Below, in pieces: positions 47,240 to 57,482 of a DNA stretch of 64,000 nucleotides. Source of the DNA: Eulemur rufifrons (Eukaryota > Chordata > Mammalia > Primates > Lemuridae); contig NC_091000.1 of NCBI RefSeq assembly GCF_041146395.1, positions 11,980,501 through 12,044,500 of the forward strand. The letters run 5' to 3'. How positions within the stretch are numbered: position 1 is the first letter of the stretch; the number at the start of each line of letters is the position of its first letter. The notes under the pieces were generated by a model. The model was not told the DNA's origin. It saw only the letters and a program-made list of their open reading frames with translations, and made no database searches. The position numbers and the translations under genes are program-made.

Positions 47240-47420
47240 CAGATGCATATATTTGTTATCACAGGTAATTCTCACAGCAACTCTGCAGAGGCAGCTATTT
47301 TAATCCCCACTTTTAAGATATTGGCACTCAGACTTTAAAGAGGGTCTTACCAAAAGTCTTAAAAATGGAGCTGAAAGGTGGACCCAGGGGAGTCAGAACC
47401 CAAAGTTTGAGCCCTTCCCT
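47240..47420 (-). repeat. MIR fragment, antisense
   Basis: 'GTAATTCTCACAGCAACTCT' and 'TTTTAATCCCCACTTTTAAG' followed by 'AAATGGAGCTGAAAGGTGGA' follow the reversed MIR consensus. It is diverged. Confidence 0.65.
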
Positions 47421-47439
47421 TGCCAAGGGCAGCCTGGTT

Positions 47440-47600
47440 GCCACAGTGTCGCCCTCCATCTCCTGCAAGTCTTCCCACAGGGACAGCCCCTCTTCTCCCT
47501 CCTCCCTCTTGGTTTATCTAAATCTTATCCATCCATCAAGGCTGAAAATCCAACAAAATTCCCTACATCCTCCTGGCTGAGCTGTCTCTGAGGAAGCCGA
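47440..47600 (+). repeat. Probable L2 fragment
   Basis: 'CCATCCATCAAGGCTGAAAA' and the following C-rich text resemble the L2 3' part ('tcaggtctcagctcaaat' region). Weak. Confidence 0.35.
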
Positions 47601-47808
47601 ATCCCAGCCCCAGTAGACTTTGCTCAAGGTCATGTGACCAGTTTTTGGCAGAGACAGCCAGGATCCCGAGCTGACTTCTGGTGACTTCCTGGACTCTCTC
47701 GTCCCTCTGGGTGGAAACTATTTAAAACAAATGTTCACCTTATTCACTGGACTCTATAAATCCTTTCTGGGTGGAGGCCGTGCTGAGGGTCTGCTGGGGG
47801 CAGGAGGA

Positions 47809-47834
47809 TGTGTGTGTGTGTGTGTGTGTGTGTG
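47809..47834. repeat. (TG)n microsatellite
   Basis: An uninterrupted TG run of 13 units. Confidence 0.95.
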
Positions 47835-48759
47835 AGAAAAGGAAATTAATTCAATACTTGCAAAAGGAAGAAGATTCTATCAGGAAAATGTGCCAAAGTG
47901 ATGTAAAAAGGTCACCATGGTTGTTGGCTCAGAGCTACCTTCACCCTGCTGGCCTTGGTACTTAGTATATTTATGTTCTTTGTCACCTTCCTAATTGGAA
48001 GGCGTCACTCCACTGACTTGCCATCTTTCTCTCCTTTATAGAAGAGCTCTGGGAGGCACAGTGTCACTCAAGGTCCCGGCTCAGCATTGGCCTGGGTCTG
48101 CAGTGAGACAGAGTCATTACCCCGATAGCTGCTTGGCAGCATTTGGAAGGTAAATTAGTGGCTCCAGTTGAAGACCTGCCACACAGATGTCCACCTTAGC
48201 TGGCACGATGTCTCACTTCCTTGTCACCACCTCAGAGGGAAGCACCTGGACTGCCTGGGCCTCGTGACTATGAATTTCTGTTACTTTTGAAATAGAATGA
48301 AAGAACTAGAAAAAGAAGCTTAAAATCCTTCCGGTATGAGTAACGCACCCGTAACGACAAGAGAGGCAGCGGGAAATCTGCTCTGTGCTTGGCAAGCAGC
48401 CGCCTGCGCCGAGGCTGCTCCCACACGCTGACGGCTCTGCCCGGCACTGTGCCTGCCTTCACTCAGGCCATGCTCTTGCCCCCAAATGCCAGTGTCCGAC
48501 TGCTGGGGACTCCTCGCAACTCTGACTCTTAGCCTGTCTGCCCTCCTGTCCGGCCTTCTGGAAGGGGCAGTGAATCTAATTCCTGACAGCCTTTCTTTCC
48601 GCTGCCAGCTTGAGCATGGTGGAAGGGAAGTAGTCCTAAAGATGGAGTGAAGAAAGGAGAGCACAAGCCACGGTCATAACCTTCTGGGCCCAATCCAGTG
48701 CCTGGCCCCACTCAGCCCCAACCTGAAAAGGACTAGACTAAGAAAGGCCAAGCAGATCA
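47835..48759. other. Unique sequence, no gene seen
   Basis: A 114-codon - frame (48,320-48,664) overlaps others. No motif or repeat was recognised. Confidence 0.4.
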
Positions 48760-49020
48760 TGAAGAAGCCCATGGGGACAGGGAGCAGGGCCCCTGGTCCT
48801 CAGCCCCTGCTTGAGCTCCCAGCCAACAGCCAGTTCCAGTTTTCCAGCCGTGTGAGCCATCTGTCTCGTACGTGGATCCTCCAGCCCCAGGGCAGCTGCC
48901 ACGTGGCCCCAGCTGATGCCAAGTGGAGCAGAGACGAGCTGTCCAGTTTGCAGGTCTGACGATCTGCTACTGCTGTTAAGTGTGGGATGGTTTGCTATGC
49001 AGCAGTAGATAACCGGGGCA
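48760..49020 (+). repeat. MLT1-like LTR, 3' part
   Basis: 'CCAGCCAACAGCCAGTTCCA', 'CAGCTGATGCCAAGTGGAGC' and the end 'GTTTGCTATGCAGCAGTAGA' ... ACCGGGGCA match the 3' half of older MLT1-type LTRs. The 5' limit is uncertain. Confidence 0.65.
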
Positions 49021-50121
49021 CCAGGGTTCCAGCATCCCCTGAAAGAGCCCAGAGAGGGACGATGATCATGCTCAGCCCTCCCCAGGAACTGGCCACTGGT
49101 CAGCCCCAAAGACACATGATGACATGGAGCCTGGGAGACCAGGTCCAAAGTGCTCGCCCAGCCCAAACACTTTTCACATACTCTCTCCAACCTCCTCTCC
49201 CGCTGCCTCCACAAGTATCCTCTGCTCCTGGGAACCCAGGTAGTACTCAGGACACTTGGCCAAGGTTGCTCTAACTTAGCAAATATAACAGGGGATAGAG
49301 AACTCCAGTCCCCTTGTCTCCTAGGCCCAAGGCCTTACCCTGCTGGTGGGGCTTTTGTGGGCTCCTTTCCACACCCAGCACAGGGCTTTGTGGAAAACGG
49401 ATCCCAAGATGGGACCAAGGAAGGGTGGGGCCTAGGAGGAAATCCAAGGGGTGTGAGTGTGGCAGACACCAAAGGAGGAAGGAGTTCAAGAAGGAGGTCA
49501 GGATGGTCAGTATCACATACAACAGGCCACGCAAGAAAAGGGACAGAGCATTTTCTGGAGTTGGCAGTGTGGGCAGTGACTTGCAGTGGAACTGGAGGGA
49601 CAGAAGCTAAACTGGGGCAGATCCATGTGAATAGGAGGGAGGAGGTACAGCCAGTGCTCCCAGACAAGCCTATCCCCAAGTTTGTTGGGAAAGAAAGGGG
49701 AAGGCCAGGTAGGAGCTCCAGGTAAGGGTTTCTGGTATCTAGGACAGTTTGGTTTTTAAGATGGAGGTTGCTGAGCAAGCTTATTGAGGAGAGCAGCCCC
49801 AGAGGGGTGGGTGACCCCTAAGCCTGGTCCCCGGGGCAGTGGGTGGGACAGGGCTGGGACTTGAAATGCAAGAGATGCCCCAAGCCACTGTGAAGATTCT
49901 GGGGACAGCGGGATTGGATGGGTCTCAGGTAACCAAGACAGGAAGTGCATAATCATGCCACTGTATTAGTTGCTTCTACACAGGAGGGGCTGCCTGTGGG
50001 CCCCACGCTGGAAAGAGCACAGCCAGGCACCCTGCTGTGAAGCTAAGTTTGCTCACAGCTGGATTTACACAGTTTTAACTGGGATGGTCTGCACAGCACT
50101 AACACTGGCACTTTCCAAACA
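49021..50121. other. Unique sequence, no gene called
   Basis: Contains the longest open frame in the window: 191 codons on + (49,150-49,725). It overlaps a 147-codon - frame (49,335-49,778) and a 98-codon + frame. Its composition (Gly, Pro, Arg) follows the local GC, and no domain is visible, so it is treated as chance. No repeat was recognised. Confidence 0.4.
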
Positions 50122-50654
50122 CAGGTTGAGTATCTCTTCTCCGAAATGCTTGGGACCAGATCAGAAGTATGTTGGAGTCCAGATTTCATATTCTTAATTA
50201 TTTATTTATTTATTTATTTATTTTGGAGACAGGGTCTCAATCTGTCACCTGAGCTAGAGTGCAGTGGCGTCATCATAGCTCACTGCAATCTCAAACTCCT
50301 GGGCTCAAGCCATCCTCCTGCCTCGGCCTCCTAGAGTGCTAGGATTACAGGTGTGAGCCACTGCGCCCAGCCCGGATTTCATATTCTGATCTCTGCATAT
50401 ACATGATGAGATATTGGTGGGGTTGGGACCCAAGTCTAAATATGAAATTTATTTATGTTTTATTTACACCTTGTACATTGTAGCCTGAAGGTAATTTCAT
50501 AAAATAGTTTGAATAATTTTATGTACGAAACAAAGTCTGTGTTAAGTACTTATGTGTGAAATTTTCCACTTGTGGCATCATGTGGCTGCTCAAAAAGTTT
50601 TGCATTCTGGAGCATTTTTGATTTCGGGTTTTCGGATTAAGGATGCTCAACCTG
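50122..50654 (+). mobile_element. Non-autonomous Tigger-type MITE, split by an Alu monomer
   Basis: The left end CAGGTTGAGTATCTC and right end GGATGCTCAACCTG form inverted termini. TA follows the right end (50,655-50,656), and CA, a mutated TA, precedes the left. Its body ('GAAATGCTTGGGACCAGATC', 'CCACTTGTGGCATCATGTGG') is the reverse complement of the copy at 29,895-30,249. Removing the 50,195-50,374 insertion and one duplication leaves about 340 bases. Confidence 0.88.
50195..50374 (-). mobile_element. Alu monomer, antisense
   Basis: A single Alu unit with a (TTTA)n tail at its left, then 'GAGACAGGGTCTCAATCTGT' and ending CACTGCGCCCAGCC. Exact 13-base target duplications 'gatttcatattct' lie at 50,182-50,194 and 50,375-50,387, inside the Tigger MITE. 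The Alu is therefore younger than the MITE. Confidence 0.93.
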
Positions 50655-50656
50655 TA

Positions 50657-51688
50657 AAAAACATCCTTTCTAAAGATGTGCTTTTATTCCTTTTTTTCTA
50701 TAAAAGAGAAAATATGGGCTATCCACATTGAAAATGTCTGTGGGAGGCGGGCTGGCCCCATTGTGCTTCCTCGGAGTCACGTCGCATCCCCTCTGTGACT
50801 TATGTGCCCAAGGCGGCCACACGGAAGTGGGAGCGCGGGCCTCCTCTGCGATCTCGGCTCCTCGGGCGCCACCCAGTGGCCGCGGAGCGGAACAGCACGC
50901 GGGAGCAGAGGGGCCGGCGCCAGTGAAACGGCCCTTTGTCTGCGGAAGGCGCTCGCCTGCCAGAGCAAACCGCGTGCGTTGCAACTGCTGGAAGAGCGTC
51001 CCGACAAACAAAGCCCTGATTTTTTATAGCAACGGTGGAAACTAGACCCCACTTCCTTCCTCCAGGATTAGGGGTTTATTGATGCTTGTGGAATAGGTCA
51101 TCTTGTTTCAGGGTTGACCTGCTGGGAGTGAGAGAGGAGAGAGATTTAAGCTCTCCCAGGAGTTTATCAAAGGTTTTTCTGTTCAGTTACCAAACTGTTA
51201 CAAAGGACTCTGTTATAGGTGTTTCTTTCTTTCTACTTTTTTTTTTTTTTTTAAGTTTTTTAATAACACTGAGTCTGAATTTCCCTTCCCTGCATGGCCA
51301 AGAGCAAGTGGGCAGCTTGGGGTGTGTAATGAGTGACACCTTACATGCCCTTCTGTGCCCTCCTGCAGGGGGACGGCCTCTCCCTCGGGAGGGGAGCTGT
51401 CAGGAAGCTCCGCGGACCAGAGGGGGCCCAGGTAGGAGGGTGTTGTGGGCAGGGAGCTGGGGGCAGCCAGGGGCCTTGGTCTCCTTCCAGCCTGTGCACC
51501 CCAGCGGGAGCTGTGCCGTCCAGGTGTGGTGAGCAAACCGCGCTCTACAGTGGGTGCTCTACAATGAATTCCATTTCTCATAAAGGAATTCAGGAGAAAC
51601 CATGTCAAGGTAAAGGTCTAGCCGAATTCACAAAAGAAAACTCCATAACCAATTATTACGCAAAGAAGGATGTTGGGTGGAAGGTGAC
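50657..51688. other. Unique sequence with a CpG-rich patch
   Basis: 50,775-51,000 is CpG-rich and gives mutually overlapping frames on both strands. A segment at 51,369-51,431 has CTCCTGCAG before it and CAG/GTAGGA at its end, but the signals are weaker than in the other exon-like segments. A T-run lies at 51,238-51,252. No repeat was recognised. Confidence 0.4.
50866..50879 (-). promoter_or_regulatory. CTCF-like binding motif
   Basis: The minus strand reads CCACTGGGTGGCGC, matching 13 of 14 positions of the CTCF core as I remember it (CCASYAGRKGGCRS). It lies in the CpG-rich patch. Binding cannot be inferred from sequence alone. Confidence 0.45.
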
Positions 51689-51689
51689 C

Positions 51690-51865
51690 CTCCAAGCAGG
51701 GGTAGGATTTAAAGCTCTGCCCTGCTACTTAATAGCTGTGAGTAATCAAGTTACTTAACCCTTTGAGGCTCCACGCCCTCTGTGAAATGGGGATGATGAT
51801 AAGATCTACTTTATAGGATTATTGTGAGTTTTTAACGAGGTGATATATATTTAATGGGGACAAAT
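51690..51865 (+). repeat. MIR SINE
   Basis: 'CCTGCTACTTAATAGCTGTG', 'GTTACTTAACCCTTTGAGGC' and 'GTGAAATGGGGATGATGATA' are the MIR core in sense orientation. Confidence 0.85.
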
Positions 51866-53519
51866 TTTACTCTAAGACATGGAGTATAAAAAATGCCACA
51901 TTCAAAACTTTTGTAAATCCTATTAAATCAACTTGCCTGTGTGGTGAGAAATTCAATCTCAGTCATGCTTGGGGTCTCCTCCCTGTCTCTGGGATCACAC
52001 GTGAGTCACTGGTATATCTGTGGTGTCCAGAAAGCCAGTGTTGGGCCTTCAGTCCATCAGGGTGACTGCCAAGATCCACATGGTGCCCCAGATAGCCTGG
52101 TCCCTAAAGACTGTCCGCCCCCTGGGTGCAGGGGCAGGCCTCCCAGGGCACCCTGTCAGCCAAGCCCTCTGGGCTGCTTCCTGTCCCCCAGGGGGCTCGG
52201 TGTGGACTGATGGGGTGGCACTTGTCCTTAGCCCTTGGGGAGTCCACACACACATCTACCCTGCTGCCAGCCCTGGGGGCTCTTCCCCAGCCTCTGTCAC
52301 TCAGCACCTGCCTCCTCTTCCCTTCCAAAGGCCCTTTTCTACCCCTGAAGAAAGATCTCCCACAATCTCCAACCTGAGGCAGAAGAGCCCAAAACGTGGG
52401 ATAGCAAAGGAAAAAAAACAACAGGAAGAAGATCAACATGGAAAACAAGAATTAATCTCTCAATAAGTCATCCTTTCAAACTGTAGCATGAGTACAAGGT
52501 AAACCCTCAATGAGTGGTAATTACTGTCATTGATGCCAGAGGCTAGATTTGGGGCACATGAGCTGTTGTCCCTGGCACTGCATTATTGCTTTGACTGTGG
52601 CCCATTCAGCTGTCCCTTTTGTTTTATGCACCCGCCAGCCCGTTGGTGGCCTGCTGCTCTGGGTGTGGTCCGGTGAGCAGGGAGCAGCTTGCTCAGAGCT
52701 CACTCAGGGGACCCTGCCCGAGCCCTTCCTGTGTGAGTTTCTGGTTTTTCTTTTTTCAGTAGCTACGGAGATAAATCAATTCAAACAGACTGTGCTGTTT
52801 CAGTGACCTGCTCTTGGTGAGCCCTCGCTGCACAGGTGATCTTTCAACCACAAGAGAGAGCAGTGTGCTCCCGTGGAGAGAAGGCGTTGGGTCCGGAGGC
52901 CTGGGCTGTCTGTCTCAGCCGTGGCTCTGTCTGCCTCGGCACTGGGACATTTAGCTTTACCACCTTAGGGGTCTCATCTGTGATGGAGGTGGGCTGGCAG
53001 GGGATCACACCTTCCCTACCTACTTCGCTGGGATCAAAAGAGGTCATAGATATTCAGTGGACATATTCTGAAAAAAAGTCTCTGAAGAGGTCATTCTGTT
53101 TCAGGTAACACCTTTAGTAGGAAAATGCCAATTCCCACAGTTGCCCATATCACGAGGTAGCTTCATGCCTGCCTGGTTTGCAGGTGGCAGCAGCAACTCA
53201 GAGTCAGTGGACTCTCTGCCTGGAACGTGCATTCTGCCGCGGCGTGACAGGCCAACCACCTGTTGCACCTACTCTCAGCCTCCCGCCTCCGCCTCTCGCT
53301 GCCAGCTGGGCTGTGGGATCATCTTCGCACCTCTCGGCCTGCCTCTCTCCCCTTCTCCTCTTCCCTCACCACCCCAGCTTCTGGGCCTTCTCCCTGCAGC
53401 AGCCGTCCCTTCCCCCAGGCCACCCCCAGCAGGGGTGCAGGGGGCTGAGCCTGGCAGAGAGGAAAGAGCCGGTGTGCCGTGGGCTGCAGCATCTCGTCCT
53501 TGCACAGCCCTCTGAGCGG
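51866..53519. other. Unique sequence, no gene called
   Basis: Open frames of up to 148 codons (52,020-52,466, +) and 145 codons (53,319-53,756, -) overlap opposite-strand frames and lack motifs. The region is moderately GC-rich, and no repeat was recognised. Confidence 0.4.
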
Positions 53520-53645
53520 GGCCTCTTCATTCTCACAGATGAGGAAACAGGCCGGTAACGTGTTCAGCTCCGTGCCCAGGTTCACACAGCTAAGAAGACA
53601 CAGAACCAGGCCTGCTCCTGGGCCACCCAAGCCTGGCCTCTGGAT
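53520..53645 (-). repeat. MIR fragment, antisense
   Basis: 'TCTCACAGATGAGGAAACAG' and 'GGTTCACACAGCTAAGAAGA' are the reversed MIR core. Confidence 0.75.
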
Positions 53646-53999
53646 GCCTGAGTGGCTGGGAAGCTGGGTGGTTCCCACCGCGTCGCTGCCCCTCCTGCAG
53701 GGGCTGGACTGCTTCCCGGCGTGGGTGACACATGGAACGGAACGGCCCCTGCTCAATCACCTCTGAAGTGCTTCCCAGCCCACGAGGAAGACACCTGGCT
53801 GAGGAGGCTTGAGTTGCATGGGCAACCGTGGGAATTGGTATTTTCCTGCCAAAGGTGTCTGTCTGAGAGGGCGGCCAGGTGTCTGAGAGGCTTGAGGACG
53901 TGGTGGCCCCAGGAATGATTCCCATTGAATCTATAAGAAAAGGAAAGTATTATTTTTTGGTCACTATGGTCAAAAGACAAAATGACAACAAATTAAAGA
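53646..53999. other. Unique sequence, no gene seen
   Basis: Chance frames on both strands. A 21-base direct repeat-like phrase 'GTGTCTGAGAGG' recurs at about 53,857 and 53,879. Nothing else was recognised. Confidence 0.4.
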
Positions 54000-54720
54000 T
54001 TTTTTAAATCGTGGCTTTTATCCACGATTTCATCAGGCAGCCCCTGAACCAGTATAGGTCCAAAGAACCCCGGCCAGCAACGTGGCCAGACAGTATTTGT
54101 GGATAGAAAATGAAGTGAGGTATAGCCCGAATTGGCTGCCGCTCAGAGTTTGCCGCCGTGAATCTTTTGGCCACTTGGGGTTGACGGAAGCTAGGCTGCT
54201 GCGATCCGTTGAGACAGCTGTTTGCTACAAATGTCTCTTCCTAAGTTAGGTTTTCAGTTAGTTTCCATACGAAGCCAGGCTGTGGTTCGCGAGTAAGGAC
54301 TCAAGTGCGGAGGCTCCCGCAGGCCAGATTTAGGTTAATTTAACGCTACCAAGAGACCACAAGATGAGGAGGGAAAAAAATCTAACATTGACAAGGCACA
54401 TCTAGAAATTTCACAATGCTTCTCGGCTGCCATGACTGTTGTAAATATTAATTTAACCTGCTGGGTAAATTGGTAATAAAATTCTCCTTGTATTAAGGAA
54501 GTGATAAAAGTTAATAGGCTGTAAGCCAAAATAATTCCCAGTGGTTTCACTGCAGAGCATGCTAGCACCCCTAATGGCACCGTAAAGGGCTGAGTTACTG
54601 TGCCACATTTTGTGACCGGAATAGCATTATTGTTGATTTATGTGGCATTCCCAGTATTGATATGCAACCTCACAGAATAGGTGTGATAAGTCTAAAATTC
54701 AGTTTACATAGCACAAAATC
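54000..54720. other. Repeat-free AT-rich segment, possible conserved non-coding element
   Basis: Over 700 bases with no SINE, LINE, LTR or low-complexity text. It is rich in homeodomain-type words (TTAATTTAAC, GTAATAAAATT, AATTTAAC) and paired motifs such as GTAAATATTAATTT (forkhead-like). No open frame reaches 90 codons. This texture is typical of developmental enhancers, but conservation is not visible in one genome. Confidence 0.35.
54006..54030. other. Perfect 9-bp hairpin
   Basis: AAATCGTGG, a seven-base loop CTTTTAT, then CCACGATTT. It lies at the left edge of the repeat-free segment. The role is unknown and the stem is short. Confidence 0.6.
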
Positions 54721-54890
54721 AAAATCCAGAGGCTACAGTTAATCTCTTCATTTGTACAGTATGAAAAAATTAAGAACATCCACTTTACCCCGTAGTCTCG
54801 TTGGATCTGAAGATGGTTCCATGCGAAATGGACGCGGCAATGCTGGAAAGGCAATGCACGGGCCTTGGGCAGAGGCCCTTGGCCACTCAC

Positions 54891-55033
54891 CTGCTCACCC
54901 TTAGGGTCTCCAAGCTTCAGAAAAGTGGAATCTCGGAGAAGCAGCTCATTCTTCATGGCAATCCAGGGAAGGCGTCTATGGACAGCTTGGTGACATTGAA
55001 TTTGTAGGTCTCATCGTGAAACTGCAGGACCAC
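54891..55033 (-). other. Exon-like segment on the minus strand, frame broken
   Basis: Read on the minus strand, TTGCTTTTCGACAG precedes the segment and the perfect donor CAG/GTGAGT ends it. The first 26 codons are open (VVLQFHDETYKFNVTKLSI, then DAFPGLP) to a TGA at 54,955-54,953. From an overlapping ATG at 54,956 another frame runs open to the donor for 22 codons (MKNELLLRDSTFLKLGDPKG, then EQ). The peptide texture in both parts is protein-like. Together they could be one exon with a frameshift, a decayed exon, or chance. I do not recognise the protein. Confidence 0.3.
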
Positions 55034-55039
55034 CTGTCG

Positions 55040-55500
55040 AAAAGCAATTATTTCTATGTCAGTGTAATTCCAGCCACATTATAATCTGGTGATAAATCTT
55101 CATCCGGTCATTTTAAACCACGTCAGGATGGCATTTAATTCATAAACCCTGAGGTGAAATTTAGGAGGAAAACACTTTTATGTAATTTAGTTAAAATGTC
55201 CATATATTAAAATGAACAGTGTTTATTAAATGAAATGACACTTCCTCTCTTTTTTCTTAGATACATTTTTCATATTATGTATTTTAATGTGCATATATAT
55301 AATTGCCAAGCCCTAGCTGCAAAGAGAGTGGCTGTGACAAGTCATTTGGGGTTTTGACTTTGGGCACCCCACAGCTCGCGCTCTCCGGCCCATCCGGCAG
55401 GCACAGGTGGGGTATAAAATGGGAAGAGGTTTTTATTACCCTTAGGCCCATTCTAAATGGAGCTAGTGACTGCAGTCGCCTGTCGATTTGCTGGTGATAA
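55040..55500. other. Repeat-free AT-rich segment, possible conserved non-coding element
   Basis: Contains 'TAATTCCAGCCACATTATAA', 'GGCATTTAATTCATAAACCC' and similar TAAT-rich words, and no recognised repeat. A strong pyrimidine tract ending TTTTTTCTTAG at 55,260 has no matching donor or open frame nearby. Confidence 0.3.
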
Positions 55501-56534
55501 AACCTTTCAAATGAAACCTCTTCAGCAAAGATAAAGAAAACTAGATTCAGAGTCTAATCTCCTTCCCTCTTATAACCACATTTTTTTTTTAAAGGCTGGC
55601 GGTGAACATTATTTTTAAAGCCAACGGTGAAACTCTGCACTTCCACAATGCAACCTGGCGCTTCCTGCACACGGCTGCTGCTGCCTCTGCGTCAAGGCCT
55701 CGCTCATGCCCCTCAGTCCCCGCAGATGAAGCAACTCCAGGGAACGGGACTGTGTCCTGGTCTCCACCTGTGCCTGCATTCTCCTCCACCGGCCCGGCAC
55801 GTGGCTGAAGGAGACAGCTCAGGGGAGACGGTAGGGACACACGCTGGAGGATTCTGCCAATTCTGACAAGCAGGCTGCGAGGTCAGTGGAGTTCACCTTC
55901 CAAGCCAGATGGGAAGGGAGAGACACAATCTGTTCCACTCACCAAACATCTGGAAACAGAATGGCCCATCTGCCGCTCCAGGAGCCCACCCCTAGGCCGG
56001 ACTTCTAATGGCTCCTTTCAGGGGCTGCTTTTGCACACACTCCCTGAGGCCAGCTCAAGTGGTTACTCCTGACAGTCATGCTTCGCCACTGCTCCAGCAC
56101 ATGGAAAAAGGAGGAAAGAGCTTCCCGGTTCATCTCTTGACATCAGTACAGCCCTGGACCAGCATCTGGCAAACACCTTGCGGCGTGCACACCCACGCAA
56201 GACCGGTGTCACGATAGATGCACACATTCTCAATAATACACTAGCAAAAGTATATTGAATAACAGTGAAATGGAAATTATTTTTTTATATATGTTTGAAT
56301 ATTTTATTTTCTTACAAAAGTCATGCATGCTCCTTCTAAAGAGTCAATTACTGCAGAAATGCCTACAGTAAAATGCATAGTCTTTGCCTCCCATCCTCCC
56401 ACGGTTGGATTGCACCTCCTTGATGTAATTACTGTTAGTAATTTTTGTATCTCTCTTCATGAGTTTTTGTTTATTTTTGTGAAACATGTACAAACATATA
56501 TGCATTTATAGATTTTTAAAAATAAAATGGCTGA
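55501..56534. other. Unique sequence, no gene seen
   Basis: Overlapping short frames at 55,589-55,866 on both strands. Nothing recognised. Confidence 0.4.
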
Positions 56535-56590
56535 CTTGAGCAAGCGCAAGACCCCGTCTCTACTAAATTATAAAGATTAGCCAGGCATGG
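56535..56590 (+). repeat. Short Alu left-arm fragment
   Basis: 'TTGAGCAAGCGCAAGACCCC' plus 'GATTAGCCAGGCATGG' are internal Alu text with neither end. It stops where the LTR-related segment begins. Confidence 0.8.
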
Positions 56591-56803
56591 TTTTGGTGTT
56601 GCAGCTCTCCTGTTGCTGTGACAATAGGTCCGGTTGTCATCTGTGGCATATGTGTCATGCTCTGTAAACCTGTGTCTTGCCCTTGCTCTATACTCCTATC
56701 TTCCTTGCCTCAATAAACCTCATTTTCGTGCTTGTCTTACTTTAGTGTGTCTGGCCATTCTTCAGCCATGAGCATGTCAAGAACCGACATTTCAGACTGC
56801 AAG
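56591..56803 (+). repeat. LTR 3' part, copy 1 (family shared with 59,640-60,452)
   Basis: 'GTCATCTGTGGCATATGTGT', 'CTCTATACTCCTATCTTCCT', 'CAATAAACCTCATTTTCGTG' and 'TTCTTCAGCCATGAGCATGT' recur almost unchanged at 60,285-60,440. AATAAA within a short R-like segment is typical of an LTR. The 5' part of the LTR is absent here; an Alu fragment lies in its place. Confidence 0.7.
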
Positions 56804-57199
56804 CTGACACGTGCGTCCTTACACACACACGTGCTGATAGATGCACCATGCACTTACATCCCACACCCCAGAGAGTTTCTCAGTCCCTTCATAGTTTACC
56901 GACTCCTGATTAAAACACAGTTTTAAAATCCTCGTTATACAGAGTATCCGTCAGGAATCCCTTGTTTGCAAGTGACAGAAATCCAGTCCAAACTGGCTTT
57001 AACAAAAAAGGAGTTCATTGGTTTGAGAATGAAAAGCAGCTCAGAGCAATCCTGTGTAAGACGTGCAAAACTTACCAGGTCCAGAGAGACGCGTATAGGA
57101 GCCGCAGTCACGCTCCCTCCCCACGCCCATCCACCCGTGCCTGAAGGCGCTCATTTCAAGGCATTTTGTTCTTTCTTTCCTTCTCTGTAGTTTCTAGAC
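56804..57199. other. Unassigned stretch with an old repeat-like piece
   Basis: 56,945-57,080 ('GTGACAGAAATCCAGTCCAA', 'ACTGGCTTTAACAAAAAAGG') reads like a widespread mammalian interspersed repeat that I cannot name. The rest is unassigned. Confidence 0.4.
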
Positions 57200-57482
57200 C
57201 AGGTGATAATTTTCCTAAAATGTTACCACAGAGTTGCACAATGTGACCCCCAGCCACTATATTCATGTTCCTGGAATTTGTGACACAAGGAACAATGTAC
57301 AGCCAATCGACAGCTGATGTGATTTCAATGGACCAATGTAAGAACTGCCTTTCTTTTTCCCTTTAAAAGCCCCCTTGTCACTGTGCTAATGGAAGCATGT
57401 ATTCAGCTCGACTTGAACCCACGTCTCCTGTGTTGCATCTCGCTACTTATATTAATTTTGCCTCACTTTCTTTCAGTCGACA
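57200..57482 (+). repeat. LTR-like sequence of another family
   Basis: Contains CCAAT-type words (GCCAATCGACAGC, GGACCAATGTAAG), a TATA-like CTTTAAAAGCCCCC, and then 'CACGTCTCCTGTGTTGCATC' and an end TTTCAGTCGACA. This promoter order is that of a retroviral LTR. No internal gag/pol/env-like frame adjoins it. The boundaries are approximate. Confidence 0.5.

Noticed and set aside
49150..49725. 191-codon open frame on +, the longest in the window
   Set aside because: It overlaps a 147-codon frame on - and another on +, has a composition dictated by local GC, shows no domain, signal peptide or splice context, and starts at an arbitrary ATG.
51369..51431. 63-base exon-like segment (CTCCTGCAG ... 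CAG/GTAGGA)
   Set aside because: The pyrimidine tract is short, the donor is weaker (GTAGGA), and the G/C-rich content keeps more than one frame open by composition. Not enough to list as a candidate exon.
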